A stretch of DNA of 64,000 nt from Alloyangia pacifica (GTDB lineage Bacteria > Pseudomonadota > Alphaproteobacteria > Rhodobacterales > Rhodobacteraceae): positions 310,001-374,000 of the forward strand of contig NZ_FOZW01000002.1 in NCBI RefSeq assembly GCF_900116195.1, in the 5' to 3' direction. A program made the translations under genes and the position numbers. The stretch's first letter is position 1; each line of letters begins with the position of its first letter. A model generated the notes under the pieces. That model saw only the letters and a program-made list of their open reading frames with translations, did no database searches and was not told the origin of the DNA. This document shows positions 1 through 8,804 of this stretch, in pieces.

Positions 1-41
1 GCTTTGCCGCGAGGTCATGGCGTGCAAGGTCTGCGAAGATG

Positions 42-63
42 GCGGGGCGCTCAGGCGCCCCGC
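42..63. terminator. GC-rich hairpin at the 3' end of the BCCT gene
   Basis: A 9-bp perfect stem (GCGGGGCGC / GCGCCCCGC) with a four-base loop overlaps the BCCT stop codon. There is no clear T-run on either side, so terminator function is only possible. Confidence 0.3.
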
Positions 64-1646
64 ACCAGGTGCCGCATCACCGACAGGAACATTCCGGCAA
101 GGACCACCGAGAAGGGCAGGGTCATCACCAGCATCGCGTCGCGGATCGCGCCGATGCCCCCGGCGGCGATGATCGCCCCGGTGAGCGCCGCGATGGCCAC
201 CGCCCAGAGCATGGAGTGCAGCGGCGTCTCGCCGAGCGGGCTGCCGCCCGCGCCGATCGCCTTGATGGCGATGATCGCGGCGGTGGAAGAGGCCATGATC
301 AGCACCACGAACAGCAGCGTCAGCGCCCCGGTCATCAGCGCCGCCCCGGTCGGCCCCAGCATGACATTGACCGCCGCGACGATCCGGTAGGCATGCTCGG
401 CCTGCAGGATCGCTCCCCCGGCGCGGCCGTCGATCTCCATGAGCAGCGCCGAGCCGCCGGTGCCCGAGAACCACACGAAGCACATGAGCGATGGGCCGAG
501 CATCGCGCCGAGCACGAACTGCCGCACCGTGCGCCCCTTGGAAATGCGCACGAGGAACAGCCCGACGAAGGGTGCGAAGGCGATCCACCAGGCCCAGTAG
601 AAGATCGTCCAGTCGCCCTGCCAGACGTGCCGGGCGCTGTCCTGCACCGGGTCGTAGAGCATGACGATCTGGCTCGGCAGGGTCTCGACATAGCGCTGAA
701 CGCTTTCGGCGAAGACGGAGAGGACTTCGGCCTTGCCCCCGAAGATCACGAAGACCGCCAACACCACGAAGGCCAGCGCGATGCCGCAATGCGACGTCCA
801 TTTCACGCCGCGCTCCATGCCCGAGACGATCGAGGCGATGGTGGCGGCAATGGCGAGAACCAGCGCGGTAAGCAGCGCCACCAGCGGCGGGTTGCCGGCC
901 TGGTCGGCGAAGAACGGGCTGCCGGTCAGCTCCGACAGGCCGGAGCAGATGTGCTCCAGCCCCAGCACGATGGTGGTCGCGATGCCCGAGACCGTGGCGA
1001 GGATCGCCAGCACGTCGATCACGTCTCCCAGTCGGCCCTCGAGTCGCTTGCCGACCAGCGGCTCCAGCCCCGAGCGCATGGTCAGCGGATGCCCGTTTCT
1101 GTGGCACGCCAGCCCCAGCGCCAGCCCGACGATCACGTAGCTGCTCCAGGCCGAAAGGCCCCAGTGGAAGAAGACGAAACGCATCGCCGAGGGCAGGGTT
1201 TCCGCCTGCGCCGAGGGCGTGCCGCCCGCCATGATGTCGGGGTTGTTCAGAAAGTCAGAGACCGGCTCGCTGACCGAAAAGACGAGGATCCCGATACCGA
1301 TCCCGGCGCAGAACATCATCGCCAGCCACGAGAAGGTGCCGATTTCGGGCCGTGCCCCGGGCGGTCCGAGCCGCAATCGGCCCGAGACCGGCAGGCAGAT
1401 GACCCCGAGGTTGAACACCACGAAGGCGGCCAGAAGGTAGACGTACCATCCGGCAAAGCGGGTCAGCACCAGGTCCTTCAACATCTGCAGCTCGCGGGTC
1501 GCCATCGCCGGGGCCAGCAGGATCAGCAGCATCAGCGCAACGATCAGGGCCTTGGCGGTGATCGACACGGCCGGGTTGAATCCCCGGTAGAAGCCGGCGG
1601 GCACCGTCCTGAGCTGCAGCTGCGCGGTCTGGGTGTCTGTGGGCAT
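51..1646 (-). CDS. BCCT family betaine/carnitine/choline transporter
   Basis: A 531-residue polytopic inner-membrane protein of the betaine-choline-carnitine transporter family, which usually imports quaternary ammonium compatible solutes with Na+ or H+. Visible family marks are the glycine-rich segment MMFCAGIGIGILVFSVSEPV (about residues 110-130) and the tryptophan-rich signature WTIFYWAWWIAFAP followed by GLFLVRISKGRTVR (about residues 350-385), which forms part of the substrate box in this family. About twelve hydrophobic segments are visible. The ATG at 1646 is preceded by GAGGAG nine bases upstream, so it is preferred over longer in-frame extensions. It stands alone on the minus strand and has no apparent link with the nif island. 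The substrate cannot be read from the sequence. Confidence 0.85.
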   Translation of the reverse strand: MPTDTQTAQLQLRTVPAGFYRGFNPAVSITAKALIVALMLLILLAPAMATRELQMLKDLVLTRFAGWYVYLLAAFVVFNLGVICLPVSGRLRLGPPGARPEIGTFSWLAMMFCAGIGIGILVFSVSEPVSDFLNNPDIMAGGTPSAQAETLPSAMRFVFFHWGLSAWSSYVIVGLALGLACHRNGHPLTMRSGLEPLVGKRLEGRLGDVIDVLAILATVSGIATTIVLGLEHICSGLSELTGSPFFADQAGNPPLVALLTALVLAIAATIASIVSGMERGVKWTSHCGIALAFVVLAVFVIFGGKAEVLSVFAESVQRYVETLPSQIVMLYDPVQDSARHVWQGDWTIFYWAWWIAFAPFVGLFLVRISKGRTVRQFVLGAMLGPSLMCFVWFSGTGGSALLMEIDGRAGGAILQAEHAYRIVAAVNVMLGPTGAALMTGALTLLFVVLIMASSTAAIIAIKAIGAGGSPLGETPLHSMLWAVAIAALTGAIIAAGGIGAIRDAMLVMTLPFSVVLAGMFLSVMRHLVRGA

Positions 1647-2645
1647 GAAGCGGTCTCCTCGAAAAATTGGGGCTGGCGCGCCGAACCGTGCCGGGCAGGT
1701 GGCGTGAACGCGCACGCGACGCGTCTCCCTGAAGGGCAGACAAGATCGATTGGGGTGCGCGGCTTGCAGGCAGGGGAAGGGCAGGCGAACGCGCGGGCTC
1801 AAAGGCCGCGGCAAGCCTGCGGGCGAATTGTTGTGAGACTGTTTGAAAACGTGCCGCGCTGCTCTCGGGCGAGGCCTCTTGGCGGCGTCAGCGCTTCTGG
1901 CGCGCGCCGACGATGTGGCCCTCCTCCGGCGCGCCAAAGTCTCTGCGGCCTGTCTCACCCTCGAAACGGAGCACCGCACCCCGCGCCTCCAAGGTGCGAT
2001 GGACCTGCGCCATCTTCGGCACCCGACCCGAAGTTTGACGGGCCCGGAACGGCAGCCAGCCGCTCGCGTGCTCGGAGAACTTCAGACCCACGTCTCGCCA
2101 CAAGCATCGCCTTGGCGTGCCGCCCGAAGCGCATGGGCTAGGGGTGTCGCCACGCCCATCCCGGAGCCAGCTGCCGGGCACACTGCCGCGCGACAGCCGC
2201 AGCGCCGCGACGCAGGACAAGGCGGCTCTGGCTCAGCGTCACCTCGGCGCGCCGGAAGAGCGCTCCGCACACACCCGGCGCCCGTGCCCGCATGCCGCCG
2301 TCGCCAAGGGTGAGGCAGGTCGGCTCGGGTTCCGAGTTGGGCCCTGATCACCGGGCGCGAAGCTCTTGGCGCGCCGCTGCACGGATGCCCGCTCGGCGTG
2401 GGGGACAGGTGCGCACCTCGGCGCGAGGGATGTACAACGCCGAGGCAAAGGCGACGCGATCGGCGGATTTCTGCCATAGCGTGTATCTGCCTCCGTATCG
2501 CCGCAACGAAACACTTGCGCTTTGCGCGGCATCGCCGATCCTGAAACCTACATTTCCTGAAGACATTTCATCCGCGACGCGGCGGGCCCTGACTCCCACG
2601 CGATGCGCCCAGTTATTTCGAATGCGAAGCCCACGGAGGATTGTC
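1647..2645. other. Gene-poor interval of about 1 kb
   Basis: I see no convincing gene here. Several open frames exist on both strands, as expected at this GC content, but they are arginine-, alanine- and proline-rich, overlap each other and have no good ribosome binding sites. A minus-strand frame around 1888-2220 looks slightly more protein-like near its C terminus but matches no family I know. The last part (about 2440-2640) is less GC-rich and probably carries the promoter of the downstream exporter gene. No NifA/sigma-54 element was found. Confidence 0.5.
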
Positions 2646-4439
2646 TTGGGCGGCACCATGGATCGTATCCTGTTCTTGCTTGACGAGCGCGCCCGGCACC
2701 GGCTCTGGCGCGTCCTCGCGGTGAGCGTCGGCATGGGTCTGGCGGACATGGCGGCTGTGCTCTCCATCGCCCCCTTCCTCATGGTCGCGGCCAGCCCCGA
2801 GAAGGCGCTGTCCAATCCCGCGCTCGCGGCGCTGCGAAATGCCCTTGGCATCGAGGGGGAAACCGCCTTCCTGGTGCTGCTGGCGCTCGGCTCGCTGGGG
2901 ATGCTGACCTCGGCCATCGTCTTCCGCATCTGGGGGTTCACCTACCTGCGCGGTTTCGTCCGGGGGCAGAGCGTCAGCCTCGCGTCGCGGCTGGTCTCTC
3001 TCTACATGCGCGCGCCGCTCGACCGGCGGCTGCGGCGGCATTCGGCGGAGCTTGTCACCAACATCCAGTCCGAGGTTGAACGGGTGGTCAACGGTGTGAT
3101 GATGAACGCCGTGCGGCTGCTCACTGGTGTCAGTACGGCGCTGTCTCTGGCGGTCATGCTGGTGGTGGTCGAGCCGCGCGCCGCGCTGACCATGGCGCTG
3201 CTGCTGGGGCTCGGCTACGGCGCGATCTTTGCCGTGGTGCGTGGCCCCATGCGCCGCGTCGGTGCCGCGCGGATGGGCGCCACCCGCGAGACCGCGCGGC
3301 TGCTCAGCGAGGCGCTCTCGGGCTCGCGCGAGGTGAAGCTCTACGGCATGGAGCGCAGCTACCTCGACCGTTTCGAGGCGGCCTTCCGGCGCCGGGCCGA
3401 GGCCACCACCACCGCCGACCTGCTGCGCGACATCCCCAAGTCGGTGCTCGAGGTTCTGACTTTCGGCACGATGATCCTGCTGGTGATCTGGACGCTGGTC
3501 GAACAGGGCGAGGGCAGCAGCGCGCTGCCCATGGTTGCGCTCTATGCCTTTGCCGCAGCTAGGCTCTTCCCGGCGTTGCAACGGATTTACGCGGCCGGGG
3601 CGGCGCTTCGAGGCGATCTTCCGGCGGTGGACGAGCTGCATGCGGATCTCGCCGCGGTCGAGGGCGTCGATCTGTCGGACGGTCGGGCCACCGAGGCGAT
3701 GCCGCTGGAACAGTCGCTGGAGCTGCGGAGCGTCGGCTACGACTACCCGGACGGTGAGCGTCAGCTGATCCGCGATCTCGACCTGCGCGTTCCGGCGAAG
3801 CGCATCGTCGGGCTGGTCGGCGCGACCGGCGCGGGCAAGAGCACCATTCTCGACATGCTGACCGGGCTGATCCGTCCCGCCAGCGGCGGCCTCTACGTCG
3901 ACGGCACCCGCATCACCCCCGAGAACCTTGCGCGCTGGCGCCGTTCGGTGGCCTATGTGCCGCAGGACAGCTGCATGATCGAAGGGTCCATCGGCGACAA
4001 CATCCGCTTCGGTTTCACGCCGCGCGGCGATGCCTCCGAGGCACTGTGCCGGGCGGGTGCCTTTGCCGGGCTGGACGGCCTGATCTCCGAGCTGCCGCAG
4101 GGCTACGACACGCCGCTCGGCGAGCGCGGCCAGAGCCTTTCTGTGGGACAGCGCCAGCGCATCGGCATCGCCCGGGCGATCTACCGCGAGCCGGCGCTGC
4201 TGGTCATGGACGAGTCCACTTCGGCGCTCGACACGATCAGCGAGGCCGAGCTGACCGCTGCCGTGCAGGGGCTGCGCGGGCGCACCACCGTGGTGATCGT
4301 CGCGCACCGGCTCAGCTCGGTGCGCAACTGCGACCTGATCTACCTGATTGGTGCGGGGCGGGTGCTTGAAGAGGGCAGCTACGAGGAACTCACAGGGCGC
4401 GAGTCGAAGTTCCACGCCTTTCACCGGGCCGGCACATGA
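2646..4439 (+). CDS. ABC exporter, fused permease-ATPase (MsbA/PglK-like)
   Basis: A membrane-bound half-transporter of about 597 residues: N-terminal six-helix permease domain (about residues 20-310) and C-terminal nucleotide-binding domain. The ATPase has Walker A GATGAGKST (about residue 390), the variant signature SVGQRQRIGIARAI, Walker B ALLVMDEST, D-loop SALD and switch histidine in AHRLSS. Domain order and the N-terminal sequence resemble lipid-linked saccharide flippases of the PglK/MsbA type. TTG at 2646 has GGAGGA five bases upstream and is preferred; the ATG at 2658, four codons later, is the alternative but sits 17 bases from that site. The stop overlaps the next gene's start (ATGA), so it is coupled to the glycosyltransferase. 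The likely role is export of a glycosylated or otherwise modified product; the substrate is unknown. Confidence 0.8.
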   Translation: MGGTMDRILFLLDERARHRLWRVLAVSVGMGLADMAAVLSIAPFLMVAASPEKALSNPALAALRNALGIEGETAFLVLLALGSLGMLTSAIVFRIWGFTYLRGFVRGQSVSLASRLVSLYMRAPLDRRLRRHSAELVTNIQSEVERVVNGVMMNAVRLLTGVSTALSLAVMLVVVEPRAALTMALLLGLGYGAIFAVVRGPMRRVGAARMGATRETARLLSEALSGSREVKLYGMERSYLDRFEAAFRRRAEATTTADLLRDIPKSVLEVLTFGTMILLVIWTLVEQGEGSSALPMVALYAFAAARLFPALQRIYAAGAALRGDLPAVDELHADLAAVEGVDLSDGRATEAMPLEQSLELRSVGYDYPDGERQLIRDLDLRVPAKRIVGLVGATGAGKSTILDMLTGLIRPASGGLYVDGTRITPENLARWRRSVAYVPQDSCMIEGSIGDNIRFGFTPRGDASEALCRAGAFAGLDGLISELPQGYDTPLGERGQSLSVGQRQRIGIARAIYREPALLVMDESTSALDTISEAELTAAVQGLRGRTTVVIVAHRLSSVRNCDLIYLIGAGRVLEEGSYEELTGRESKFHAFHRAGT

Positions 4440-5644
4440 GCGTCGTCCCGGCCCCGGCCCCGGGCCTGCCGCCACTCCGCGTGGCGCAGGTGATCGGCAA
4501 CCTCGAATGGGGGGGCACGCAGGAGCTGCTTGTCTACCTCGCCGAGCGCCAGCGGATCGAGCGGCTGGCGCTTCGGGTCTTCGTGCTCTCCGGCCCGGTG
4601 GAGACGCCTTACGCGGCACGGCTCGAGAGCGCCGGCGTGCCGGTGAGCTACCTGCGGCGCGGCGCGGGCGGGATGCCGGGACTTGTCCGGCAGTTGGCGG
4701 AGGCGCTGCGCCGCTGCGGGGCGCAGCTGGTACACGCGCACCTGCGCCTCGCCAATACCATTGCGCCACCCGCAGGGCGGCTCTGCGGCCTGCCCGTGCT
4801 TGGCGGGCTGCACCTGCCTCCGCCCGGTCCGGACCGCCGGGCCCGCCTGCGCGGCCTGCTCGAGGCGCAGGCTTTGCGCCGCGCGGCCACGGGGGCCATC
4901 GCCTGTTCCGAGAGCGTGGCAAGCGGCAACCGTGCACGGCTCGGAACGCTGCCGCTGGTGACCTTGCCCAATCCGGCGCCGCCGCCTCCCGATCTTGCGA
5001 CCGTCGAGGTGGCCCGCGCTGATGGCAGGGCGCCCGACGCCCCGGCGCGCTTCTTGGTGGTCGGTCGGCTGTCGCCGGAAAAGGACGTGGACACGGTGCT
5101 TTGGGCGGCGGCGCGCCTTGCGGCGCGCGCGGTTCCGTTTCACCTGTCGATTGCCGGGGATGGCGAAAGCCGCGCCGCGCTCGAAGAGCGGGCTCGCGAC
5201 CTCGCGCTGCGCGATCAGGTCAGCTTTCTCGGGCCCCGGGACGACGTGCCCGGGCTGCTCTGCCGCCATGACGCCTATGTCAGCGCGTCGCGTGCAGAGG
5301 GGCTGTCGATCGCGCTGCTTGAGGCGATGAGCTACGCGCTGCCAGTGGTCGCCACCCCGGCGGGCAGCGCCTTTTCCGTTGTCGATGCCAGCGTCGGACG
5401 CCGGGTGATGCCGGGCGATCCCGAGGCGCTGGCCACGGCGATGGCCGAACTGGCGCTGGATCCGGCCCTGCGCAGCAGGCTTGGCCGCGCGGGACGCGCG
5501 CGGGTGCTGCGCAGTTACCGGGTGGAAGACTGGAGCGCGGCGCTGCGCCGGCTCTACCGCAATACGATTGAGGGTGATTTCCGCGCGAGCACCGGCCGCG
5601 CGGGGGAGTGTGTCGAAGATATTTCCCGAGCCGGTCCATGCTGA
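4436..5644 (+). CDS. Glycosyltransferase, GT4 family (group 1)
   Basis: A 402-residue GT-B fold glycosyltransferase. The N-terminal half begins VAQVIGNLEWGGTQELL, the typical acceptor-domain start with a GG(T)xxxL loop. The C-terminal donor-binding half contains FLVVGRLSPEKDVD and the family motif EGLSIALLEAMSYALPVVAT, whose glutamates contact the nucleotide sugar. No membrane segment or signal peptide is visible, so it is probably cytosolic. It starts inside the stop codon of the ABC exporter (ATGA overlap) and is followed 31 bases later by the radical SAM gene, so the three form one transcription unit. Sugar and acceptor are not predictable. The last 25 residues lie outside the usual domain and may be unstructured. 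Confidence 0.8.
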   Translation: MSVVPAPAPGLPPLRVAQVIGNLEWGGTQELLVYLAERQRIERLALRVFVLSGPVETPYAARLESAGVPVSYLRRGAGGMPGLVRQLAEALRRCGAQLVHAHLRLANTIAPPAGRLCGLPVLGGLHLPPPGPDRRARLRGLLEAQALRRAATGAIACSESVASGNRARLGTLPLVTLPNPAPPPPDLATVEVARADGRAPDAPARFLVVGRLSPEKDVDTVLWAAARLAARAVPFHLSIAGDGESRAALEERARDLALRDQVSFLGPRDDVPGLLCRHDAYVSASRAEGLSIALLEAMSYALPVVATPAGSAFSVVDASVGRRVMPGDPEALATAMAELALDPALRSRLGRAGRARVLRSYRVEDWSAALRRLYRNTIEGDFRASTGRAGECVEDISRAGPC

Positions 5645-5675
5645 AAACAACAGAGACGGAGGAGGAAAGACGTCT

Positions 5676-6803
5676 ATGCCAAATACAAACAAGATCGAGA
5701 GGAGCGTCAAATCGGCGTTGCAGGGCTCACCGCTCTACGCGCCGGCAAAGGTGGTCAAGGAGCATATGCGTCGGGCGCATTTCTCTATGGCGCAGGTCAG
5801 CGACAAGCTGGTGCGCCCGGCCCCGCACGAGGTCTTCCTGAGCCTGACGGCAAACTGCAATCTTCGTTGTGGTGCCTGCTGTTACGGTCGGGACTTCATG
5901 CACGGAACGCAGCTGCCCTGGGAGATCGGGGCGCAACTGATCGACGATTGCAAGGAGCTGGGGATCGGCAATATCCGGCTCTACGGTGGCGAGCCGCTGC
6001 TGCACCGGGACCTCGACAAGTTCGTGGCCCGCATCCGCGACCGTGGCCTCAACATGTATGTCACCACCAACGGGCTGCTGCTCGACAAGAAGATCGACAA
6101 GCTTGTGGAGGCCGGGCTGCGCAAGGTCTCGGTCGGGCTCTACGGGCTGGGACAGGATTACGACGACTACGTGCAGCGCAAGGGGTCCTTCGAGCTGGTG
6201 AGGAAGTCGCTCACCGAAACCCGGCGCCGCCATGGGGCCGACAAGCTGCCGATGAGCCTCGACTGGTTGCTGATGCGCGGCACGGGCAAGCCCGAGACGG
6301 TGCGGGACACGCTGAAATTCGCCCGTGATCTCGACATGCAGATCTATATCAACCTGATCCACTACTCGCTGCCCTACTTCGTCAAGAAGGACGGCGCCGG
6401 CGACAACCAGCCCTTCTGGTTCGAGGAGGAGGACCGGCCGCTGCTCGACGACATCTGCGGGATGTTGCTCGAGGCCAAGCAGAAAGAGCCGGACCTGATC
6501 CGCAATACCGAGCGCGGCATTCGGTCGATCCCCGACTGGCTGATCCGCAAGGAGAAGATGCGGCTGCCCTGCACCAGCTACGACATGCTCTGGATCGGGC
6601 CGGACGGGACGGTGCAACTGTGCTTCGTGACCTTCAAGATGGGTGACCTGCACAAGCAGCGGCTGACCGAGATGCTGTTCACCGAGAAGCACAAGCGCTT
6701 CTCGCGCGATGCCTTCAATCTCAACTGCCCGAACTGCAACTGCGGCTACGACAAGCGGGTCAACCTGCACCGCCAGTCGCGCGCGCTCTACACGCCGACC
6801 TAG
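5676..6803 (+). CDS. Radical SAM protein with SPASM-like C-terminal domain
   Basis: A 375-residue radical SAM enzyme. The SAM-cluster motif C61-x3-C65-x2-C68 lies in LTANCNLRCGACCYG, followed by a GGEP motif (YGGEPLL) typical of peptide- and cofactor-modifying family members. The C terminus has C-x11-G-x4-C (C in LPCTSYD to C in VQLC) and then CPNCNC, a SPASM/Twitch-like set of auxiliary Fe-S ligands. Many SPASM proteins modify ribosomally made peptides; others modify proteins or small molecules. GGAGGA lies just upstream of the ATG. No precursor-peptide gene is visible nearby. It is the third gene after an ABC exporter and a glycosyltransferase, and it converges with the last gene of the rnf operon, sharing three bases at the stops. 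Confidence 0.8.
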   Translation: MPNTNKIERSVKSALQGSPLYAPAKVVKEHMRRAHFSMAQVSDKLVRPAPHEVFLSLTANCNLRCGACCYGRDFMHGTQLPWEIGAQLIDDCKELGIGNIRLYGGEPLLHRDLDKFVARIRDRGLNMYVTTNGLLLDKKIDKLVEAGLRKVSVGLYGLGQDYDDYVQRKGSFELVRKSLTETRRRHGADKLPMSLDWLLMRGTGKPETVRDTLKFARDLDMQIYINLIHYSLPYFVKKDGAGDNQPFWFEEEDRPLLDDICGMLLEAKQKEPDLIRNTERGIRSIPDWLIRKEKMRLPCTSYDMLWIGPDGTVQLCFVTFKMGDLHKQRLTEMLFTEKHKRFSRDAFNLNCPNCNCGYDKRVNLHRQSRALYTPT

Positions 6804-7786
6804 GCCTGCACGCCCGCGACATGCGCTGCCTGATCCAGCGTGCGCCGCGCGCCCTTGCGCGCGTCGCCGAGGATCACTGCGCCCGCGCGCCGCAATGAGC
6901 GGCCCGAGGCATCGCAGGGGCACCAGCCCGACGCGTCCGCCAGCCCGGCCACCCGGGCCAGCGGACCGGCGCTGCGCGGGGTGACGAAGTTAACCACTTC
7001 GGCGCGCAGGCGCCCGGCATCGGTCTCGATGAGACCTTGCCGGGCGTCGACCGCGGTCACCCGTGCGCGCTGCCACTCCGCGCAGAGCCAGCCACCCCGC
7101 CGGGCCACCTGCTCGTGGAACCGGCCCGACAGTGCCTGGGTGTCACTGCCGTCGAGCACAGTCAGCCGTGCGGCGGGGCGCGCGCGGCGCAACCATGCCG
7201 AAAGCAGCAGCGCCCGGTCGAGCGCCACCTCGGGATGACTAATCTCGGCCGGAAGGCGCAGGACCACGTGGCCGCGCTCCGGCAGGGCGCCAAGCTGTGC
7301 CGCCAGCCGGCGGGCCTCCTGCGTGCTGCCCCAGGCGGCGGGCCAGCGGTGACGGGTGACGGCGTCGAGGCCGGGAATGGCTTCGGCCACGGCCGCGGTG
7401 CCGGGGGCCAGCACGATGCGGTCAAACGCCAACGTCCTGCCGCTGAACAGCTCAAGCCGCGCGGTGCGCCAGTCGATCCCGGCGGCCTCGTCGAGCAGCA
7501 CGCCGACGCCTTCGGCATCCAGCTCCGACAGCGTGACGCCAGCGCCGGGCTGCTCGAAGGCGCCGGCTGTGGAGGTTCCCAATCGCGTGGGATCGCGCTC
7601 GACCAACAACACTTCGGCTCTGGGATCGCTGCGCCGGAGCGCAAGCGCGGCCATGGCGCCGGCGGGACCGCCTCCGATGACGAGGCTGCGGGCGCGGCTG
7701 CCGGGCGGGACCAGACCGGCGGCGGCAAGCCCACTCACTCCGGCGAGCAGCGACGTGGTGAAGCTTCGGCGTGTAAGCATTGGCAT
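6800..7786 (-). CDS. Tat-exported FAD-dependent oxidoreductase, FccB/SoxF-like
   Basis: A 328-residue flavoprotein that begins with a twin-arginine signal (LTRRSFTTSLLAG) and continues into an FAD-binding Rossmann motif VIGGGPAGAMAA about 37 residues in. Near the C terminus GWCPCD and AVILGDA recall the substrate-site cysteine and second FAD motif of flavocytochrome c sulfide dehydrogenase flavoprotein subunits. It is shorter than FccB/SoxF (usually about 400-430 residues), and the region where FccB has its other redox cysteine (CPPGPYER-like) lacks a cysteine, so classical sulfide oxidation is doubtful. The ATG has AGGAGA six bases upstream. It follows rnfH by 41 bases on the same strand and is probably the last gene of the rnf operon. 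The role is unknown; a periplasmic electron-transfer partner of Rnf is one guess. Confidence 0.65.
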   Translation of the reverse strand: MPMLTRRSFTTSLLAGVSGLAAAGLVPPGSRARSLVIGGGPAGAMAALALRRSDPRAEVLLVERDPTRLGTSTAGAFEQPGAGVTLSELDAEGVGVLLDEAAGIDWRTARLELFSGRTLAFDRIVLAPGTAAVAEAIPGLDAVTRHRWPAAWGSTQEARRLAAQLGALPERGHVVLRLPAEISHPEVALDRALLLSAWLRRARPAARLTVLDGSDTQALSGRFHEQVARRGGWLCAEWQRARVTAVDARQGLIETDAGRLRAEVVNFVTPRSAGPLARVAGLADASGWCPCDASGRSLRRAGAVILGDARKGARRTLDQAAHVAGVQA

Positions 7787-7827
7787 TTACGTCTCCTTTT
7801 GCGTGTGTGGCCTGGTGCGTCCGCGAC

Positions 7828-8085
7828 TCATGACTTCTTCTCAAGCAGCTCGGCGTCGGGGTGTATCGGGCGGTAGATTTCAACCCGGTCTCCTTCCTTC
7901 ACCGGCTTTTCCAGCTTGGCGATGGCGCCGAAGATGCCGACCTTGTTCACCGCGAGGTCGAGTTCGGGGAATTCGTTGAGGAGCCCCGAGGCCTCGATCA
8001 CCTCGCGCACCGTGGCGCCATCGGACACCTCGAGGTTGCGCCAGACCTGCGCGGTGGGCCGGGCATAGGCGATGCCGACATTCAT
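7828..8085 (-). CDS. rnfH: RnfH family protein
   Basis: An 85-residue small protein of the RnfH (RatB/ubiquitin-like beta-grasp) family, found at the end of Rhodobacter rnf operons. Recognisable family sequences are VEVSDGAT-like residues 18-25, the AVNKVGIFGA segment, and the end GDRVEIYRPIHPDAELL (about residues 66-81). It is soluble and has no cofactor motif. Its start overlaps the rnfE stop (ATGA), so translation is coupled. The biochemical role in the family is not established. The C-terminal lysine-rich tail (LLEKKS) is short. Confidence 0.9.
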   Translation of the reverse strand: MNVGIAYARPTAQVWRNLEVSDGATVREVIEASGLLNEFPELDLAVNKVGIFGAIAKLEKPVKEGDRVEIYRPIHPDAELLEKKS

Positions 8086-8804
8086 GACGTTTCTCCCTCC
8101 TCGGGCCGGGGCAGCACGCCCACGGCGGTGAAGCTGCGCGCTGCGCGGGCGGTCTTGGCCTCGCTCCCGGCGCGGCGGCGCCTGTCGGCCAGCGATTTCA
8201 GCGCCAGCAGAAAGCCAAGCACGATAAAGCCGCCCGGCGGCAGGATGAGCAGAAGGAAACCCTGGTAGCCCGGGATCACCACGGTCTCGAGGAAGCCGAA
8301 GCGTGCCCCCAGCAGCACCGAGGCATTGGCAAAGAGCGTGCCCGACCCGAGGATTTCCCGCAGCCCGCCCAGCACCGTCAGTGCCAGGGTGAAGCCGAGC
8401 CCCATCATCAGCCCGTCGAAGGCGGAGGCCAGCGGCGTCTGTTTCGAGGCAAAGGCCTCGGCCCGGCCGAGGATGGCGCAATTGGTGACGATGAGCGGGA
8501 TGAAGAGGCCCAGCACCTTGTGCAGGTCATGCACCCAGGCGTTCAGCGCCATGTCCACCACCGTCACGATGCAGGCGATGATCAGCACGAAGGCGGGGAT
8601 ACGGATCTCCGGCGTGATCGCGCCGCGGAGCAAGGACACCGCCAGCCCGGAGGCCACCAGCACCGCGGTCGTTGCCAAGCCCATGCCGAGCCCGTTGGTC
8701 GCCGTGCCGGTCACCGCCAGCAGCGGGCAGAGTGCCAGCATCTGGCCAAAGACGATGTTGTTGTCCCAGAGCCCGTCACGGGCGATCTTGGCATAGTCGG
8801 CCAT
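8082..8804 (-). CDS. rnfE: Rnf electron transport complex subunit E
   Basis: A 240-residue integral membrane subunit of the Rnf complex, homologous to NqrD/RsxE. It has the conserved NNIVFGQMLALCPLLAVT near the N terminus and FIPLIVTNCAILGRAEAFAS in mid-protein, where the cysteine-bearing helices of RnfA/RnfE hold a membrane Fe-S cluster in known structures. About six hydrophobic segments are visible. The start shares one base with the rnfG stop (TGATG), and the stop overlaps the rnfH start. In Rhodobacter this complex is needed for nitrogen fixation, probably using the ion gradient to reduce ferredoxin. The C-terminal tail after LKSLADRRRR is longer and more polar than in typical RnfE. Confidence 0.93.
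   Translation of the reverse strand: MADYAKIARDGLWDNNIVFGQMLALCPLLAVTGTATNGLGMGLATTAVLVASGLAVSLLRGAITPEIRIPAFVLIIACIVTVVDMALNAWVHDLHKVLGLFIPLIVTNCAILGRAEAFASKQTPLASAFDGLMMGLGFTLALTVLGGLREILGSGTLFANASVLLGARFGFLETVVIPGYQGFLLLILPPGGFIVLGFLLALKSLADRRRRAGSEAKTARAARSFTAVGVLPRPEEGETS

Noticed and set aside
1888-2220. Minus-strand frame of 110 codons in the gene-poor region
   Set aside because: No ribosome binding site, no family match I can name, and overlapping frames of similar length on the other strand.
2613-4937. A 774-codon open frame on the minus strand opposite the ABC exporter
   Set aside because: It is an antisense shadow of a high-GC gene: arginine/proline/glutamine-rich, no ribosome site, no domain, while the plus strand has a complete ABC transporter.
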